From CAZVFX01 sp964626565 (GTDB lineage Bacteria > Myxococcota_A > UBA9042 > CAIXZC01): a stretch of 30,147 nt of DNA. Below the pieces are notes generated by a model that did not search any database, had not been told where the DNA came from, and was given only the letters and a program-made list of their open reading frames with translations. This document shows, one piece after another, positions 30,073-30,147 of this stretch. Where the stretch lies: positions 1 to 30,147 of the forward strand of contig CAZVFX010000087.1 in assembly GCA_964626565.1 (NCBI GenBank). Reading direction: 5' to 3'. Each line of letters opens with the position of its first letter. The stretch's first letter is position 1. Made by a program: the position numbers and the translations under genes.

Positions 30073-30147
30073 TCTTCTGACTTTGCCGTAGATACCCAAA
30101 TCCAATGAGCAGCTCCCCAGGAGCAAGAGACAATAGCCCACATCGTG

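Overview
The window is high in G+C and encodes a Gram-negative cell. It has many lipoprotein signals, an outer-membrane barrel protein, an RND exporter, a MYXO-CTERM-like sorting tail and a lipoprotein built from CxPxC...CGxDGCGG repeats. Together these point to Myxococcota or a related lineage of the former Deltaproteobacteria, possibly an uncultured one. This assignment is an inference from protein style; there is no rRNA or other decisive marker here.

Layout. (1) 1-381: a tRNA cluster, with a partial tRNA-Arg(TCG) at the edge, then tRNA-Lys(CTT) and tRNA-Leu(TAG). (2) 383-6839, plus strand: a protein quality-control block of trigger factor, clpP, clpX and lon, followed by a small SRPBCC/DUF2505-like gene. 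Promoter-like sites precede clpP and clpX. (3) 6840-10505, minus strand: a tightly packed operon of a UbiA-family decaprenyl-phosphate phosphoribosyltransferase-like enzyme, a small lipoprotein and a secreted GH84 beta-N-acetylglucosaminidase. A strong sigma70-like promoter reads into it. (4) 10639-13941, plus strand and divergent from (3): a 1100-residue membrane protein with a GT-C-like polytopic core and a TPR tail. (5) 13950-13998: seven tandem 7-bp repeats, then an RND/MMPL exporter on the minus strand (14032-16665). (6) 16788-19439, plus strand: UDP-glucose 6-dehydrogenase, a lipoprotein and an outer-membrane barrel protein. (7) 19436-27734, minus strand: two groups. One is tgt, uvrA and a cysteine-rich protein carrying both a MYXO-CTERM-like tail and a second lipobox. 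The other is a large cysteine-rich repeat lipoprotein overlapping a REC-GGDEF diguanylate cyclase gene. (8) 27869-30072, plus strand: three tandem paralogous small secreted proteins. The first two have good sigma70-like promoters, and the third has a stem-loop over its ribosome binding site. The array may continue past the window.

Functionally, (2) and tgt/uvrA are conserved housekeeping genes. The rest is mostly cell-envelope biology: lipid-linked sugar synthesis, a possible membrane glycosyltransferase, glycan hydrolysis, UDP-glucuronate supply, export, surface lipoproteins and c-di-GMP signalling. The best candidates for something undescribed are the three-paralogue array with its translational hairpin, the protein combining a MYXO-CTERM-like tail with a lipobox, the two-module cysteine-rich lipoprotein linked to c-di-GMP signalling, and the divergent UbiA/GT-C-TPR/GH84 glycan locus. 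Apart from the tRNA cluster at the left edge, no gene-free stretch exceeds 300 bases.
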